Assembly (NCBI GenBank): GCA_903903925.1
Contig: CAIVAU010000036.1
Coordinates: 1 to 43,759, forward strand
DNA from: an uncultured cyanobacterium
Lineage (GTDB): Bacteria > Cyanobacteriota > Cyanobacteriia > Cyanobacteriales > Nostocaceae
Length of the DNA: 43,759 bases
Direction of reading: 5' to 3'
Shown here: in pieces, positions 7,615 through 16,746 of the stretch
Position numbering within the stretch: position 1 is the stretch's first letter
Layout of the letters: every line of letters begins with the position of its first letter
Translations under genes and position numbers: made by a program
The notes under the pieces: model-generated
Seen by the model: only the letters and a program-made list of their open reading frames with translations
Database searches by the model: none
What the model was told of the DNA's origin: nothing

Positions 7615-9501
7615 ATGCTAGCTTTTTTAACAACAATTCGAGAAGCGATCGCAAATTGGTGGTCAGAGTTTACCCTCCAGACCAAGCTTCTGGCAGTTGC
7701 CACTCTGGTGGTATCACTGGTAATGAGTGGTTTGACCTTCTGGGCAGTCAATACAATTCAGCAGGATGCACGTCTGAATGACACACGCTTCGGTCGTGAC
7801 CTGGGATTGCTGCTTGCTGCTAATGTTGCCCCTCTGATTGCTGATCACAACCTTCAAGGAGTTTCCCTGTTTTCCCAGCGCTTCTACAGTAGCACCTCTA
7901 GTGTGCGTTATATGCTCTACGCTGATGAAAGTGGAAACATCTTTTACGGGCTTCCTTTTTGGGAACCAGAGGTGGAAACCTCCCTCAGCATTGAACGGCG
8001 GATACAGCTGCCAGATGATTACGCTGCTGATGCAGAAAAACCGATGGTTAGACAACACCAGTCTCCTGATGGTGAAGTCACTGATGTGTTTATTCCTATC
8101 ACTGTTGATGGCAAATACCTCGGCGTCTTGGCACTCGGGATCAATCCCAACCCAACTGCAGTGATCTCCACCAATTTCACCCGCGACGTCACCATTGCTG
8201 TTTTTATCACGATTTGGGTCATGGTGATTTTGGCAGGGGTGATTAATGCTTTAACCATTACCAAGCCAATTAAAGAACTGCTGGTGGGGGTCAAAGAAAT
8301 TGCTGAGGGAAATTTCAAGCAGCGAATTGACTTACCTCTAGGCGGTGAACTAGGAGAGTTAATTCTCAACTTTAATGAAATGGCTGAACGCTTGGAACGT
8401 TATGAAGAGCAAAATATTGAAGAACTCACAGCAGAAAAGGCTAAGCTGGAAACCCTAGTTTCCACCATTGCTGATGGTGCCGTCCTTATAGATAACAACA
8501 TGCAGGTGATTTTAGTCAACCCCACAGCACGAAGAATTTTCGGCTGGGAGGGGATTGATGTAAGTGGGAATGTTTTGCATCACCTGCCATCATCCGTACA
8601 AGTGGAAATTACCCATCCCTTATACGAAATGGCAGCGGGAGAATGTGAAAGTGCGGAATTCCGTATTCACCTCAGCCAACCCATCAAACGGACGATCCGC
8701 ATTCTCCTGACTACGGTTCTCAACTTGCAACGTGAGAGTATCAAAGGCATTGCCATCACTGTGCAAGATATCACCCGTGAGGTAGAACTGAACGAGGCAA
8801 AAAGCCACTTTATTAGTAATGTTTCTCATGAACTGCGGACTCCCCTATTCAATATCAAATCCTTTATTGAAACTTTGCACGAGTACAGCGAAGATTTGAG
8901 TACAGACCAACAACGGGAGTTTCTAGAAACTGTCAATCATGAAACTGATCGACTCACCCGTTTGGTGAATGATGTTTTGGATTTGTCAAAACTTGAATCT
9001 GGTCGCCGCTACAATTTAGATGGAGTCGATCTGGGACAGGCGATTGAGCAGACGCTACGAACTTATCGACTCAATGCTAGAGATAAAGGCATTGAACTCA
9101 TTCAAGAGGTTGTCCCTAATTTACCGCTTGTGGTGGGTAATTATGATTTATTGCTACAAGTCTTGGCCAATCTGGTTGGGAATGCTCTCAAGTTCACAAC
9201 CGCAGGTGGGAAAGTGACACTCCGTGCTTACCAAGTAGAACAAAAGCCGAAAGAAAGCGATCGCCCCCATCAAGTGCGGGTTGAAATATCCGATACTGGA
9301 ATTGGCATCGCCCCAGAAGATCAAGAAGCTATTTTTGACCGCTTCTTTCGGGTAGAGAACCGAGTTCACACTCTAGAAGGTACAGGTTTAGGACTCTCTA
9401 TTGTTAGAAATATTATTGAAAAGCATCGCAGTAAAGTGCATCTTGTCAGTGAAGTTGGTGTTGGCACTACTTTTTGGTTCGACCTAGGGGTGTTTGAATA
9501 A
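7615..9501 (+). CDS. nblS: Membrane sensor histidine kinase, NblS/Hik33 type
   Basis: A 628-residue two-component sensor: TM1 (about 24-45), an extracytoplasmic sensor region, TM2 (190-212), HAMP (213-265), PAS (280-385), HisKA with phospho-acceptor His405 in SNVSHELRTPL, and an HATPase domain with N box NLVGNALKF, G1 box DTGIGI and G2 box GTGLGL. This architecture, the sequence and the position beside purD match cyanobacterial NblS/Hik33 (DspA), which controls phycobilisome degradation, high-light and stress genes with RpaB. I use the ATG at 7615 because an upstream TTG at 7567 would add 16 residues that are atypical for the family. A long GGAGTCA array starts two bases after its stop. Confidence 0.9.
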   Translation: MLAFLTTIREAIANWWSEFTLQTKLLAVATLVVSLVMSGLTFWAVNTIQQDARLNDTRFGRDLGLLLAANVAPLIADHNLQGVSLFSQRFYSSTSSVRYMLYADESGNIFYGLPFWEPEVETSLSIERRIQLPDDYAADAEKPMVRQHQSPDGEVTDVFIPITVDGKYLGVLALGINPNPTAVISTNFTRDVTIAVFITIWVMVILAGVINALTITKPIKELLVGVKEIAEGNFKQRIDLPLGGELGELILNFNEMAERLERYEEQNIEELTAEKAKLETLVSTIADGAVLIDNNMQVILVNPTARRIFGWEGIDVSGNVLHHLPSSVQVEITHPLYEMAAGECESAEFRIHLSQPIKRTIRILLTTVLNLQRESIKGIAITVQDITREVELNEAKSHFISNVSHELRTPLFNIKSFIETLHEYSEDLSTDQQREFLETVNHETDRLTRLVNDVLDLSKLESGRRYNLDGVDLGQAIEQTLRTYRLNARDKGIELIQEVVPNLPLVVGNYDLLLQVLANLVGNALKFTTAGGKVTLRAYQVEQKPKESDRPHQVRVEISDTGIGIAPEDQEAIFDRFFRVENRVHTLEGTGLGLSIVRNIIEKHRSKVHLVSEVGVGTTFWFDLGVFE

Positions 9502-9649
<148 letters not shown>

Positions 9650-9669
9650 GAATACATCTGTCAAGTCAA

Positions 9670-10053
9670 CTATTTCCTATGTGAGGATACTGACAAAGTT
9701 ATAAGTAAACACACTAATAGTAAAGCCAGTAACAGCAGTAAAGTCTGATTGCGTTTTACCCAGCTTCTGAGAGTAGCACCAAAGCTATTAGCATAACGCT
9801 GTTGTTGATGTTCTAACTTGCTTTGTTCAATGTTTTGGTAAAGAGTACACTCTTGGGCATAGGGACGTTGGGGAAAGTTACAGGTATCATCAATATGGTA
9901 GGTGCAACTGTCGCAGAGATACTCGTCTTTAGTAGCACGATGTAAAGGAATACCAGGATGTCCGTAAGCTTTTAACTGGGTACGACAGTGGGGACAGGTG
10001 ACAGCCTGACGGTTAACAGGTTGGTGACAGCGAGGGCAGGTTGCAGTGTCCAA
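9670..10053 (-). CDS. Zinc-ribbon protein with C-terminal membrane anchor
   Basis: A 127-residue protein. Residues 5-24 form a zinc ribbon with two CPxC motifs (ATCPRCHQPV and TCPHCRTQL); residues about 46-70 hold four further cysteines (YLCDSCTYHIDDTCNFP and ECTLYQ) that could form a second metal site. A hydrophobic helix near residues 102-121 (LLLLLALLLVCLLITL) is a tail anchor. The start must be the TTG at 10053: there is no in-frame ATG before the upstream stop, and the Cys motif begins five residues in. Similar small proteins are conserved in cyanobacteria without known function. It is divergent from the 2TM protein gene at 10237. Confidence 0.75.
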   Translation of the reverse strand: MDTATCPRCHQPVNRQAVTCPHCRTQLKAYGHPGIPLHRATKDEYLCDSCTYHIDDTCNFPQRPYAQECTLYQNIEQSKLEHQQQRYANSFGATLRSWVKRNQTLLLLLALLLVCLLITLSVSSHRK

Positions 10054-10236
10054 ATTGATTCTGAGGGATGTATTTTGACGAATGTATTCTTATTCATTTT
10101 AACCTTTCCCGTTCTGATGATGATGAGAACGATAAATTTGCTAGTCTAGAAGTAATAGCAATCTCACTGCAAGCAACGGGGACATATTTGCCTAGCATCT
10201 ATCGGGAATATCGAAAGTAATAAAAGAGAAACAATT

Positions 10237-10740
10237 ATGACGACTTTTGAGACTAAAACCACCAATCTTTATAGTCAGGAAGATGTGCAGGAGATTCTTC
10301 ATCTGGCGATCGCACGTCACGCAGATGACAAAAACAAAGAATTTTCTTATGATCAGTTGTTGGAGATTGCAGCGGAATTACAAATCTCCCCAGAGTCGCT
10401 AAAGTTAGCAGAACGTGAATGGTTAGACCAACAGGGAGAAATACAACAGCGTCAAGCCTTTAATGCTTACCGCCAAGGACGATTCAAGAAGCGTTTAGGG
10501 AATTATGTTATTGTTAATGCTGTTTTGCTGCTGGTGAATTTGGTTGGAAGCGGCGGTCTTTCCTGGTCGCTGTATATTTTGCTACTTTTGGGATTGCCAG
10601 TATGTCTGGACGCCTGGAATACCTATCAAACTAAAGGCGAAGACTACGAAATGGCTTTTCAGAAGTGGTATCGCAAGCATCAGGTAAAACAATTATTCAA
10701 CAACACTGTGAATCGGTGGCTGAAGGGGTGGCAGATTTAG
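10237..10740 (+). CDS. 2TM domain-containing membrane protein
   Basis: A 167-residue protein: an N-terminal helical segment that resembles a short SHOCT/DUF1707-like sequence (SQEDVQEILHLAIARHADD), then a coiled region, then two closely spaced membrane helices (about 91-106 and 111-126) separated by SGGLSW. The pattern of Arg/Lys-rich FKKRLGNYVIVN before helix 1 and a cytoplasmic W.TYQTKG after helix 2 matches the 2TM family (PF13239), which is often found as a fusion to histidine kinases or as a stand-alone protein. AGAG lies 8 bases before the ATG. Function unknown; inner-membrane location is well supported. Confidence 0.8.
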   Translation: MTTFETKTTNLYSQEDVQEILHLAIARHADDKNKEFSYDQLLEIAAELQISPESLKLAEREWLDQQGEIQQRQAFNAYRQGRFKKRLGNYVIVNAVLLLVNLVGSGGLSWSLYILLLLGLPVCLDAWNTYQTKGEDYEMAFQKWYRKHQVKQLFNNTVNRWLKGWQI

Positions 10741-10846
10741 CCCAATTTTAGATTTTTAACCCCAGATGGATGGGGAGGGGAGGCTTGCCAGTCACGTCTA
10801 CGCGTTTTTACGTGTATTGGCGGTAGAACCTGTAATATTAAGATGC

Positions 10847-11452
10847 TTAATCATTAATCGCATTCAGCAGCACTTCCGATAAACTCACGTCTTCCATATC
10901 TTCCATTGTTATAGTGTCACAAATATCGAACTTAGCACCTGCGCCTTGAAGGTCATCATCTAATACTTTGAGAAAACGGGTAGCTTGCTGATCTGTGCCA
11001 ACTTGAATGAAAGAAATAGCTAGTTCTTCATCACGCTCCATCCGGCGAGAAGCTTCAATAATCACTCTCATTACCGCTTTACGATCATCCGGTTCTCCGT
11101 CGGTAACAACTAAAATTGTCTCACCATTTGGCTGATTTTGACCCGCTGCCTTCCGCTCAAAATAGTTATCAGTTGCATGTTTCAACACTGATGCTAAGTC
11201 AGTAGTGCCTGATGGGTCATTTTCTTGAAAAAGTTGTGCTACCTTGCTTGATGTCACATTTTCATAACGCTTGAATTTTCCAGAGAATAGATAAACAGTG
11301 ATCCCATCAGGGTCAAGTTGCTCACATTTACTAGCCAAGGCAAAGGTCGATTCCTGTGCTGCGACCCATCTACTTCTACCACCCTTTTGGTCTAAGGTTG
11401 CCATGCTGCCACTTTTGTCAATAATCAGTGTGTAATCACGATTGTCTAGCAT
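10847..11452 (-). CDS. von Willebrand factor A (VWA) domain protein
   Basis: A 201-residue single-domain VWA protein. The metal-ion-dependent adhesion site is complete: DKSGSM (DxSxS) at residues 13-18, the Thr in SGTTDLASVL and the Asp in VTDGEPDD. VWA domains of this intracellular bacterial type mediate Mg-dependent protein-protein contacts, often in stress (tellurite/Ter-like) or chelatase systems; no such partner is adjacent. I start at the ATG at 11452, which has GGAGA about 9 bases upstream and gives MLDNRDYTLIIDKSGSM; a TTG at 11467 lies inside that ribosome binding site. A 16-unit GGAGTCA array occupies its 5' leader. Confidence 0.85.
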   Translation of the reverse strand: MLDNRDYTLIIDKSGSMATLDQKGGRSRWVAAQESTFALASKCEQLDPDGITVYLFSGKFKRYENVTSSKVAQLFQENDPSGTTDLASVLKHATDNYFERKAAGQNQPNGETILVVTDGEPDDRKAVMRVIIEASRRMERDEELAISFIQVGTDQQATRFLKVLDDDLQGAGAKFDICDTITMEDMEDVSLSEVLLNAIND

Positions 11453-11472
11453 TTCTAAATTCTCCAATTGTA

Positions 11473-11587
<115 letters not shown>

Positions 11588-11714
11588 AAAGGCTTTATGT
11601 TTAGCTTTTAGACAAAAGTATTGTACTTCACTGACTTGCAATCTGCTGTTGATTTGGTGGTCTTGAATATGAATGTTCCTCACATGCTCCCCTGCTCCCC
11701 TGCTCCCTGCTCCC

Positions 11715-12833
11715 TTATGCAGGTTGCACTTTCTTCTGCAGTAGGTTGATGACAGAAGTTTTTTCTAAGATTCCGACTAGTACGCCATTGTCACGAATTA
11801 CGGGAAGCGCAGATAACTTTTGTTGTTCGAGGAGTTGCACGGCTTCCAATAAGGGTTGATCGGATTGCACTGTGGTAGATTTTTCGATAGGTCGCATGAC
11901 TTCTCTGACTTGCTTTTCTGACCACAATACAGTACTGATGGAACGAATATCATCAATAGATATTGCTCCCACTAATTGTCCGGTTTCATCAGTAACTAAG
12001 AAACGACGCCAGTTTTGCCAATTCAAGATCCGCTCATCAGCAAACTCTCTCAGTGTCAGATTGGCAGATACAATTGGGCTGTCGTGGGTTACCGCATCGG
12101 CTGCTGTTAAACCTGTCAGTTGTTCTTGGACTCTGGCAAACTGAGCTGTATTACCAGCATTTTGTAGTAAGAAGAAGCCAACTAACAAGTTCCAAAAGTT
12201 AGCAAAGCTACCAAAGAATAGTAGTGGGAGTAAACCAGAGGCGATCGCCACCCAACCAAAGATTTGCCCAACTCGACTGGCAAAAACCACTCCTTTATAG
12301 GGATTGCCTGTGATTTTCCATACAATAGATTTCAGTATATTGCCGCCATCTAAAGGTAGACCAGGAATCAGATTAAACAGTGCTAATGCCAAGTTAACGG
12401 CACCGAGTACACCGAGAATTGCTGGCAATGGGCCTGAGGTGGTGAGCCCAAAACCTGTGACTGTAAATAGACCAAATAGTAGTAGGCTGACTAAAGGCCC
12501 TGCGATCGCTACCCAGAATGCTCCGGCTGGAGTTTTGGACTCTTTTTCTAAGCTTGCTAACCCGCCAAATATGAACAGTGTGATTGATTTTACATCTATT
12601 CCTTGGGCTTTTGCCGCGAAGCTGTGTCCTAATTCATGAGCGACGACAGAGGCAAATAACAACAGCGCTGTCATTAATCCCAGTAGCAACGCTAGTCCCC
12701 CTGACAATTGAGGAAATTGTGCCACTAGTCCACCGCTATAACTCCAAGTTACCAAGCCTAAGACTAAAAACCAGGATGGATGGATGTAGAAGGGAATCCC
12801 AAAGAGATTACCAACGCGAATAGTGTTATTCAT
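11715..12833 (-). CDS. Site-2 protease family zinc metalloprotease with CBS pair
   Basis: A 372-residue integral membrane protease. The zinc site is HELGH in VVAHELGHSFAAK (about 67-79), and the third ligand lies in NLIPGLPLDGG (about 153-163). Four to six hydrophobic helices make up residues 1-220; a tandem CBS domain pair fills about 240-368. This is the SpoIVFB-like, CBS-containing subclass of intramembrane proteases, several copies of which occur in cyanobacteria; CBS pairs sense adenine nucleotides. I use the ATG at 12833 (MNNTIRVGNLFGIPF), the usual family start, over a TTG at 12872. Same strand as the VWA gene 262 bases downstream. Substrate unknown. Confidence 0.92.
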   Translation of the reverse strand: MNNTIRVGNLFGIPFYIHPSWFLVLGLVTWSYSGGLVAQFPQLSGGLALLLGLMTALLLFASVVAHELGHSFAAKAQGIDVKSITLFIFGGLASLEKESKTPAGAFWVAIAGPLVSLLLFGLFTVTGFGLTTSGPLPAILGVLGAVNLALALFNLIPGLPLDGGNILKSIVWKITGNPYKGVVFASRVGQIFGWVAIASGLLPLLFFGSFANFWNLLVGFFLLQNAGNTAQFARVQEQLTGLTAADAVTHDSPIVSANLTLREFADERILNWQNWRRFLVTDETGQLVGAISIDDIRSISTVLWSEKQVREVMRPIEKSTTVQSDQPLLEAVQLLEQQKLSALPVIRDNGVLVGILEKTSVINLLQKKVQPA

Positions 12834-12882
12834 ATCGTTCACACTTGATTTCAGGTTCGAGAGGTTGATCAAACAGAATTCA

Positions 12883-12910
12883 GGAGTCAGGAGTTAGGAG
12901 TTAGGAGTCG
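12883..12910. repeat. Short GGAGTCA-type array, 4 units
   Basis: Four degenerate units (GGAGTCA, GGAGTTA, GGAGTTA, GGAGTCG) in the region upstream of the site-2 protease gene. The rest of the 250-base gap shows no gene. Confidence 0.85.
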
Positions 12911-13086
12911 GAATTGATTCTGACGATTTATGTCATGACCCTGAATTCTTCTTCAATTTCACCTCTGTTGATGTCTTTATGGTAACGAAATGTTAAATAT
13001 TTTTAATCTTTGTCGCTGTAGTGTCGTCCGTCAGTTAAGGTAGGGTTTTGCGAACCTAAACAATTTCTTTCCTGACACCCCACACC

Positions 13087-14073
13087 CTACCCCCTACTTT
13101 GTGGATGGGACGCCAGGAAAGCTTCGACTTCTGTTGCAGTAGGTTGAGAAGCGATCGCTCCTGATTTCATCGTAGTGAGAGCTCCAGCAGCGTTGGCATA
13201 GGTGATGATCTCCTTCACTGTTTGGTGGTCGCTTAAGCTGGTGATACTACGTTGGCATAGTTGGTGGATAAACCCAGCTAAAAAGCAGTCTCCGGCTCCA
13301 GTTGTATCAACTACAGGGACGGAAAAGCTAGGTATTTTGCCTTCGTTTTCTCCCAGACAGTAGGCGCACCCTTTGTTCCCATGAGTCACCAGCACTCCCT
13401 CAACGGAATTCAGGCGATAAGTGATAGCACCTGGGTCGGTGGTATCAAATAGCCATTCAGCCTCTTCTTGAGAGAGTTTAATAAAATCGACTTGCTTAAA
13501 TAATTCCCGAATTTTTGGCTCAGCAATCTCATGATCAGACCAAAAGACAGGACGCCAGTTGATATCCAGCAAAATCTTCACGTCGTATAATTCTGCCAAC
13601 TCAAGGGCGCGGTGAATAGCACGCTCACTTTCTGGATAGGCTAATTCCAAAGTCCCCAAAACTAGAAAATCCGCCGCTTCAAATAGCGACTGCGGTAATA
13701 GTTCGGCTTTGAGGCGAGTATCGGCAAATTCATTAGTATCAAGCTCACCAAATCCAGCAAAGCTGCGATCGCCAGCCAGATCTCGTACAACATAAACTTG
13801 ACGCGTTGGTGCTGTCGGATGACGTTGCATCCCTGTTGTATCTACACCTACTTCTTGCAGAAGCTTTACCAGTGCATTCCCTGATTCATCTTCACCTACA
13901 GCGCCGATAAATCCTGCTGGTGTACCTAGCTTTGTCAAAGCACAAGCTACATTAGCAGGTGCACCTCCTGGGTAGGGAGTCCAAGACTGGACTTGCTCCA
14001 ACTTTAGCCCTAACTGGTCGGCTAAACAATCAAACAAAACTTCACCCAAGCACAAAACACGGGGATTACTCAT
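13087..14073 (-). CDS. PfkB-family carbohydrate kinase (fructokinase-like)
   Basis: A 328-residue sugar kinase. The N-terminal signature GEVLFDCLAD and YPGGAPANVACALTKLG (about 34-50) positions the substrate, and the C-terminal PfkB signature VVDTTGAGDCFLAGF (about 251-265) holds the catalytic Asp and the anion hole. The pattern is closest to fructokinases (fructose plus ATP to fructose 6-phosphate), although ribokinase-type sugars cannot be excluded by eye. The ATG at 14073 gives MSNPRVLCLGEVLFD, the normal family start. It is monocistronic; the region upstream contains the minimal CRISPR array. Confidence 0.9.
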   Translation of the reverse strand: MSNPRVLCLGEVLFDCLADQLGLKLEQVQSWTPYPGGAPANVACALTKLGTPAGFIGAVGEDESGNALVKLLQEVGVDTTGMQRHPTAPTRQVYVVRDLAGDRSFAGFGELDTNEFADTRLKAELLPQSLFEAADFLVLGTLELAYPESERAIHRALELAELYDVKILLDINWRPVFWSDHEIAEPKIRELFKQVDFIKLSQEEAEWLFDTTDPGAITYRLNSVEGVLVTHGNKGCAYCLGENEGKIPSFSVPVVDTTGAGDCFLAGFIHQLCQRSITSLSDHQTVKEIITYANAAGALTTMKSGAIASQPTATEVEAFLASHPQSRG

Positions 14074-14183
14074 TGACTCTAGATTTTGGATTTTGGATTA
14101 GAGTTTGTATAGAATCTACAACAATTTCTGCTGCTTCCACCTCACTGCCCTTTGATTTTTGTACTATCAACAAGGAAGAAAGA

Positions 14184-14297
14184 GTTTCCGTCCCTGTGAG
14201 GGGAAAGGGTAGTCTAGCACTGATCCGTGAAGAAGATGACACAATCAGCTTCATTGCGGCGTTTCCATCCCCGTGAGGGGAAAGGGTAGTCTAGCAC
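14184..14297 (-). CRISPR. Minimal CRISPR array: two 37-bp repeats, one 40-bp spacer
   Basis: Repeat units occupy 14184-14220 and 14261-14297 (37 bases each, beginning GTTTCC[G/A]TCCC[T/C]GTGAGG on the plus strand and differing at two positions); the unique spacer is 14221-14260. On the minus strand the unit ends in ATGGAAAC, the kind of 3' end that forms the crRNA 5' handle, with a CCCC/GGGG hairpin before it. Copy 14184-14220 has lost perfect stem pairing, as expected of the leader-distal terminal repeat if transcription is on the minus strand. No cas gene is in the window, so this is an orphan or decayed array. Confidence 0.75.
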
Positions 14298-14506
14298 GCG
14301 GTTCGGTATTTTTACTCAGAATCATTAATTTCCGGAGATGTCTATTAGATAAGAGCCACCATAACTTAAGATGTGTTGTACGATCATGGCATTCTCTAGT
14401 TAAAGTGGTTAAAGGTGGTATTAGCTCTTTTGGCAACAACAATCTGCCAACACCAACCACTCTCACAATTTGTCCATTACTTGATTAATCGGTTTTTTCA
14501 CAGCCT

Positions 14507-15784
14507 ATGAACCCTGCCCTGTCTCAAATTGGCACTCAAATGTCCAACCTAACTGGCGTTAGAGCAATTATGAAGGACATTCACGAAACGTTACGATCTG
14601 GTACGGGGCAGCAATTTATTAATTTGAGTGCTGGCAACCCCTTGATTTTGCCACAGGTAGAGCAGTTGTGGCGCGATTGTACAGCGCAACTGCTGGCTAG
14701 TTCAGAATTTGGGGAGGTCGTTTGTCGTTACGGATCAAGTCAGGGTTATGGCCCATTGGTTGAAGCGATCGCCCAGGATTTTAATCGGCGATATGGGTTG
14801 AATCTCACTGAACGCAACATCCTGATTACCCCTGGTAGTCAAGCCCTCTACTTCTTTGCTACTAATGCCTTCGGCGGTCACACCAGTAACGGTGACTTAA
14901 AGAAAATCGTTTTGCCCCTGAGTCCAGACTATACAGGTTATGGTGGTATCACTCTAGCACCAGAAGCATTAGTTGCCTACAAGCCATTTCTGGATATTGA
15001 TGCAACTGCCCATAGATTCAAATACCGTCCTGACTTTAGTCAGTTATCGATCACAGAAAGTACCGGTTGCGTCATATTTTCTCGACCCTGTAACCCCACT
15101 GGCAATGTCCTCAGTGATGATGAAGTGAAAAAAATTGCCGATTTAGCCGATGTCTACAATATACCAGTGTTGATTGATTCTGCCTACGCTCCGCCATTCC
15201 CGGCGCTTAACTTCTGTGATATGCAGCTGATATTTGGCAAGAACATCGTTCACTGTACAAGCTTATCCAAGGCAGGACTACCAGGAGAACGGATTGGGAT
15301 TGCTATTGGGGATGAACGGCTGATTAACGTCATAGAGTGCTTTTTGACAAATGCCTGTATCCATTCTTCGCGTTATGGACAGGCGATCGCAGCTTATGCA
15401 ATCAACTCTGGTGCATTGGCAGAAATTTCGCTCTCTGTCATCCGTCCTTTTTACCAAAATAAGTTTAGCGTTCTAGAAAGTACCTTAGATGAAGCAATGC
15501 CTAAGGATTTACCTTGGCTACTCCATCGTGGCGAGGGAGCAATCTTTGCTTGGTTGTGGTTGCAGGATCTGCCAATTACTGACTGGGAACTTTACCAGGA
15601 ACTTAAGAAAGTTGGTGTAATTGTTGTGCCTGGTAGTACATTCTTCCCCGGTTTAGAGGAAAAGTGGGAACACAAGCAGCAGTGTTTACGTATTAGCCTC
15701 ACAGGCAGCGATGAGGAAATTGTAATTGGGATGCAGCGTCTGGCAAAAGTGGTACAACAAGTTTATCATGACAACATCCGATGA
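14507..15784 (+). CDS. avtA: Valine--pyruvate aminotransferase-like PLP enzyme
   Basis: A 425-residue fold-type I aminotransferase. The N-terminus [18 protein letters not shown] followed by [18 protein letters not shown] is characteristic of AvtA-type (valine-pyruvate) transaminases. Further PLP motifs: [11 protein letters not shown] (cofactor phosphate region), [13 protein letters not shown] (Asn contacting the PLP O3'), DSAYAPPFP and [13 protein letters not shown] with the Schiff-base Lys. The expected reaction is L-valine plus pyruvate to 2-oxoisovalerate plus alanine; related alanine/2-aminobutyrate specificity is possible. Its 3' end overlaps the start of rimM by 17 bases, so the two are translationally linked. 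Confidence 0.88.
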   Translation: MNPALSQIGTQMSNLTGVRAIMKDIHETLRSGTGQQFINLSAGNPLILPQVEQLWRDCTAQLLASSEFGEVVCRYGSSQGYGPLVEAIAQDFNRRYGLNLTERNILITPGSQALYFFATNAFGGHTSNGDLKKIVLPLSPDYTGYGGITLAPEALVAYKPFLDIDATAHRFKYRPDFSQLSITESTGCVIFSRPCNPTGNVLSDDEVKKIADLADVYNIPVLIDSAYAPPFPALNFCDMQLIFGKNIVHCTSLSKAGLPGERIGIAIGDERLINVIECFLTNACIHSSRYGQAIAAYAINSGALAEISLSVIRPFYQNKFSVLESTLDEAMPKDLPWLLHRGEGAIFAWLWLQDLPITDWELYQELKKVGVIVVPGSTFFPGLEEKWEHKQQCLRISLTGSDEEIVIGMQRLAKVVQQVYHDNIR

Positions 15785-16349
15785 TTGGCTAGAAATTGGC
15801 ACGATAGTTGCATCTCAAGGGTTACGTGGGGAGGTGCGGGTTTATCCTAATACAGACTTTCCTGAACGTTTTGAGGTGCCTGGAAAAAGATGGTTGTTGC
15901 GTCCTGGGGAGACAGAACCACAACCTATAGAATTACTCGCAGGACGCTACATTCAGGGGAAAAACTTGTATGTACTCACATTAGCTGGTATAGGAAATCG
16001 CAACCAGGCGGAGGAGTTACGTAGTTGTAAGTTGATGGTGGAAGCTAGCGATCGCCCTCAACTGGGAGACGATGAATATCATGTCCTAGATTTGATTGGT
16101 ATGTTCGTTTTCATGCAAGAATCTGGCGAACTTATTGGTACAGTAGTAGATGTGATCAGTGCAGGTAATGATTTATTGGAAGTGCAGTTACATCCATCGT
16201 TCACTAGTGAGACAGGACAAATCACAAATGACAAAAGACAAAAAAAAGTTTTAATTCCTTTTGTGAAGGCGATCGCACCAGTTGTAGACTTGAAAGAGAA
16301 TCGCATTGAAATTACACCACCATCCGGGTTATTAGAAATTAACGCTTAG
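15768..16349 (+). CDS. rimM: Ribosome maturation factor RimM
   Basis: A 193-residue 16S rRNA processing protein that binds S19 and helps 30S head assembly. N-terminal RimM barrel: [21 protein letters not shown] (7-27 region), TDFPERFE; C-terminal PRC barrel: [13 protein letters not shown] (about 103-115) and the ending [22 protein letters not shown]. The ATG at 15768 lies within the end of avtA, in another frame. Between the two halves of the PRC barrel there is an insert ([14 protein letters not shown]) encoded by a GACAAA/CACAAATGACAAA tract that looks like tandem-repeat DNA. The fold ends are intact, so the protein is probably functional. Confidence 0.95.
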   Translation: MTTSDDWLEIGTIVASQGLRGEVRVYPNTDFPERFEVPGKRWLLRPGETEPQPIELLAGRYIQGKNLYVLTLAGIGNRNQAEELRSCKLMVEASDRPQLGDDEYHVLDLIGMFVFMQESGELIGTVVDVISAGNDLLEVQLHPSFTSETGQITNDKRQKKVLIPFVKAIAPVVDLKENRIEITPPSGLLEINA

Positions 16350-16390
16350 GATTAATGCCTATGTAAATCACGCTCATCACAAGCAAGTTT

Positions 16391-16684
16391 ATGAACAATA
16401 TTTCTATTGAAGAAATAGAACAAAAAATTGAAGTAGGAGAAGAAGTTATAGACCAGTATTTTGACTCCACTACAACAAGAGTCGCAACACGCGGTCAGAT
16501 GATTTCGCGAAAAAGACAGGATCAAGAAACCACAAACCTATAAATTCCTAGCCCTATGCTCAACGAACTTGATAAAATGGCAAAAAAACTCAACATTACC
16601 CGTCAAGCTGTGATTACGATGATGCTAAGACGCGCACTTGATGAACATTATCTTGCTAAGAAGCAGATAAAATCAGAAATTTAG
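16391..16684 (+). pseudogene. Ribbon-helix-helix antitoxin-like gene interrupted by an in-frame stop
   Basis: Two short reading frames, 16391-16543 (50 codons, MNNISIEEIEQKIEVGEEVI...) and 16556-16684 (42 codons, MLNELDKMAKKLNITRQ...), are in the same frame and separated by one TAA at 16541-16543. Joined, they read TTNL-stop-IPSPMLNELD followed by AKKLNITRQAVITMMLRRAL, exactly a ribbon-helix-helix fold in which the stop falls inside the DNA-binding beta strand. The N-terminal half resembles the acidic leader of cyanobacterial RHH antitoxins. A second, truncated copy lies at 18946-19051. Most likely a nonsense-mutated gene; translation of the downstream half alone from its own ATG is possible. 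Confidence 0.65.
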
Positions 16685-16746
16685 CTATTAAATTATATCT
16701 GCGTATCTTTTAGCCAATCTTTACCAGGGGACAACAAAATACAAAA

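Noticed and set aside
13959..14466. Open frames on both strands reading LPFPLTG.ET between the sugar kinase and the aminotransferase
   Set aside because: They are translations of the two CRISPR-type repeats.
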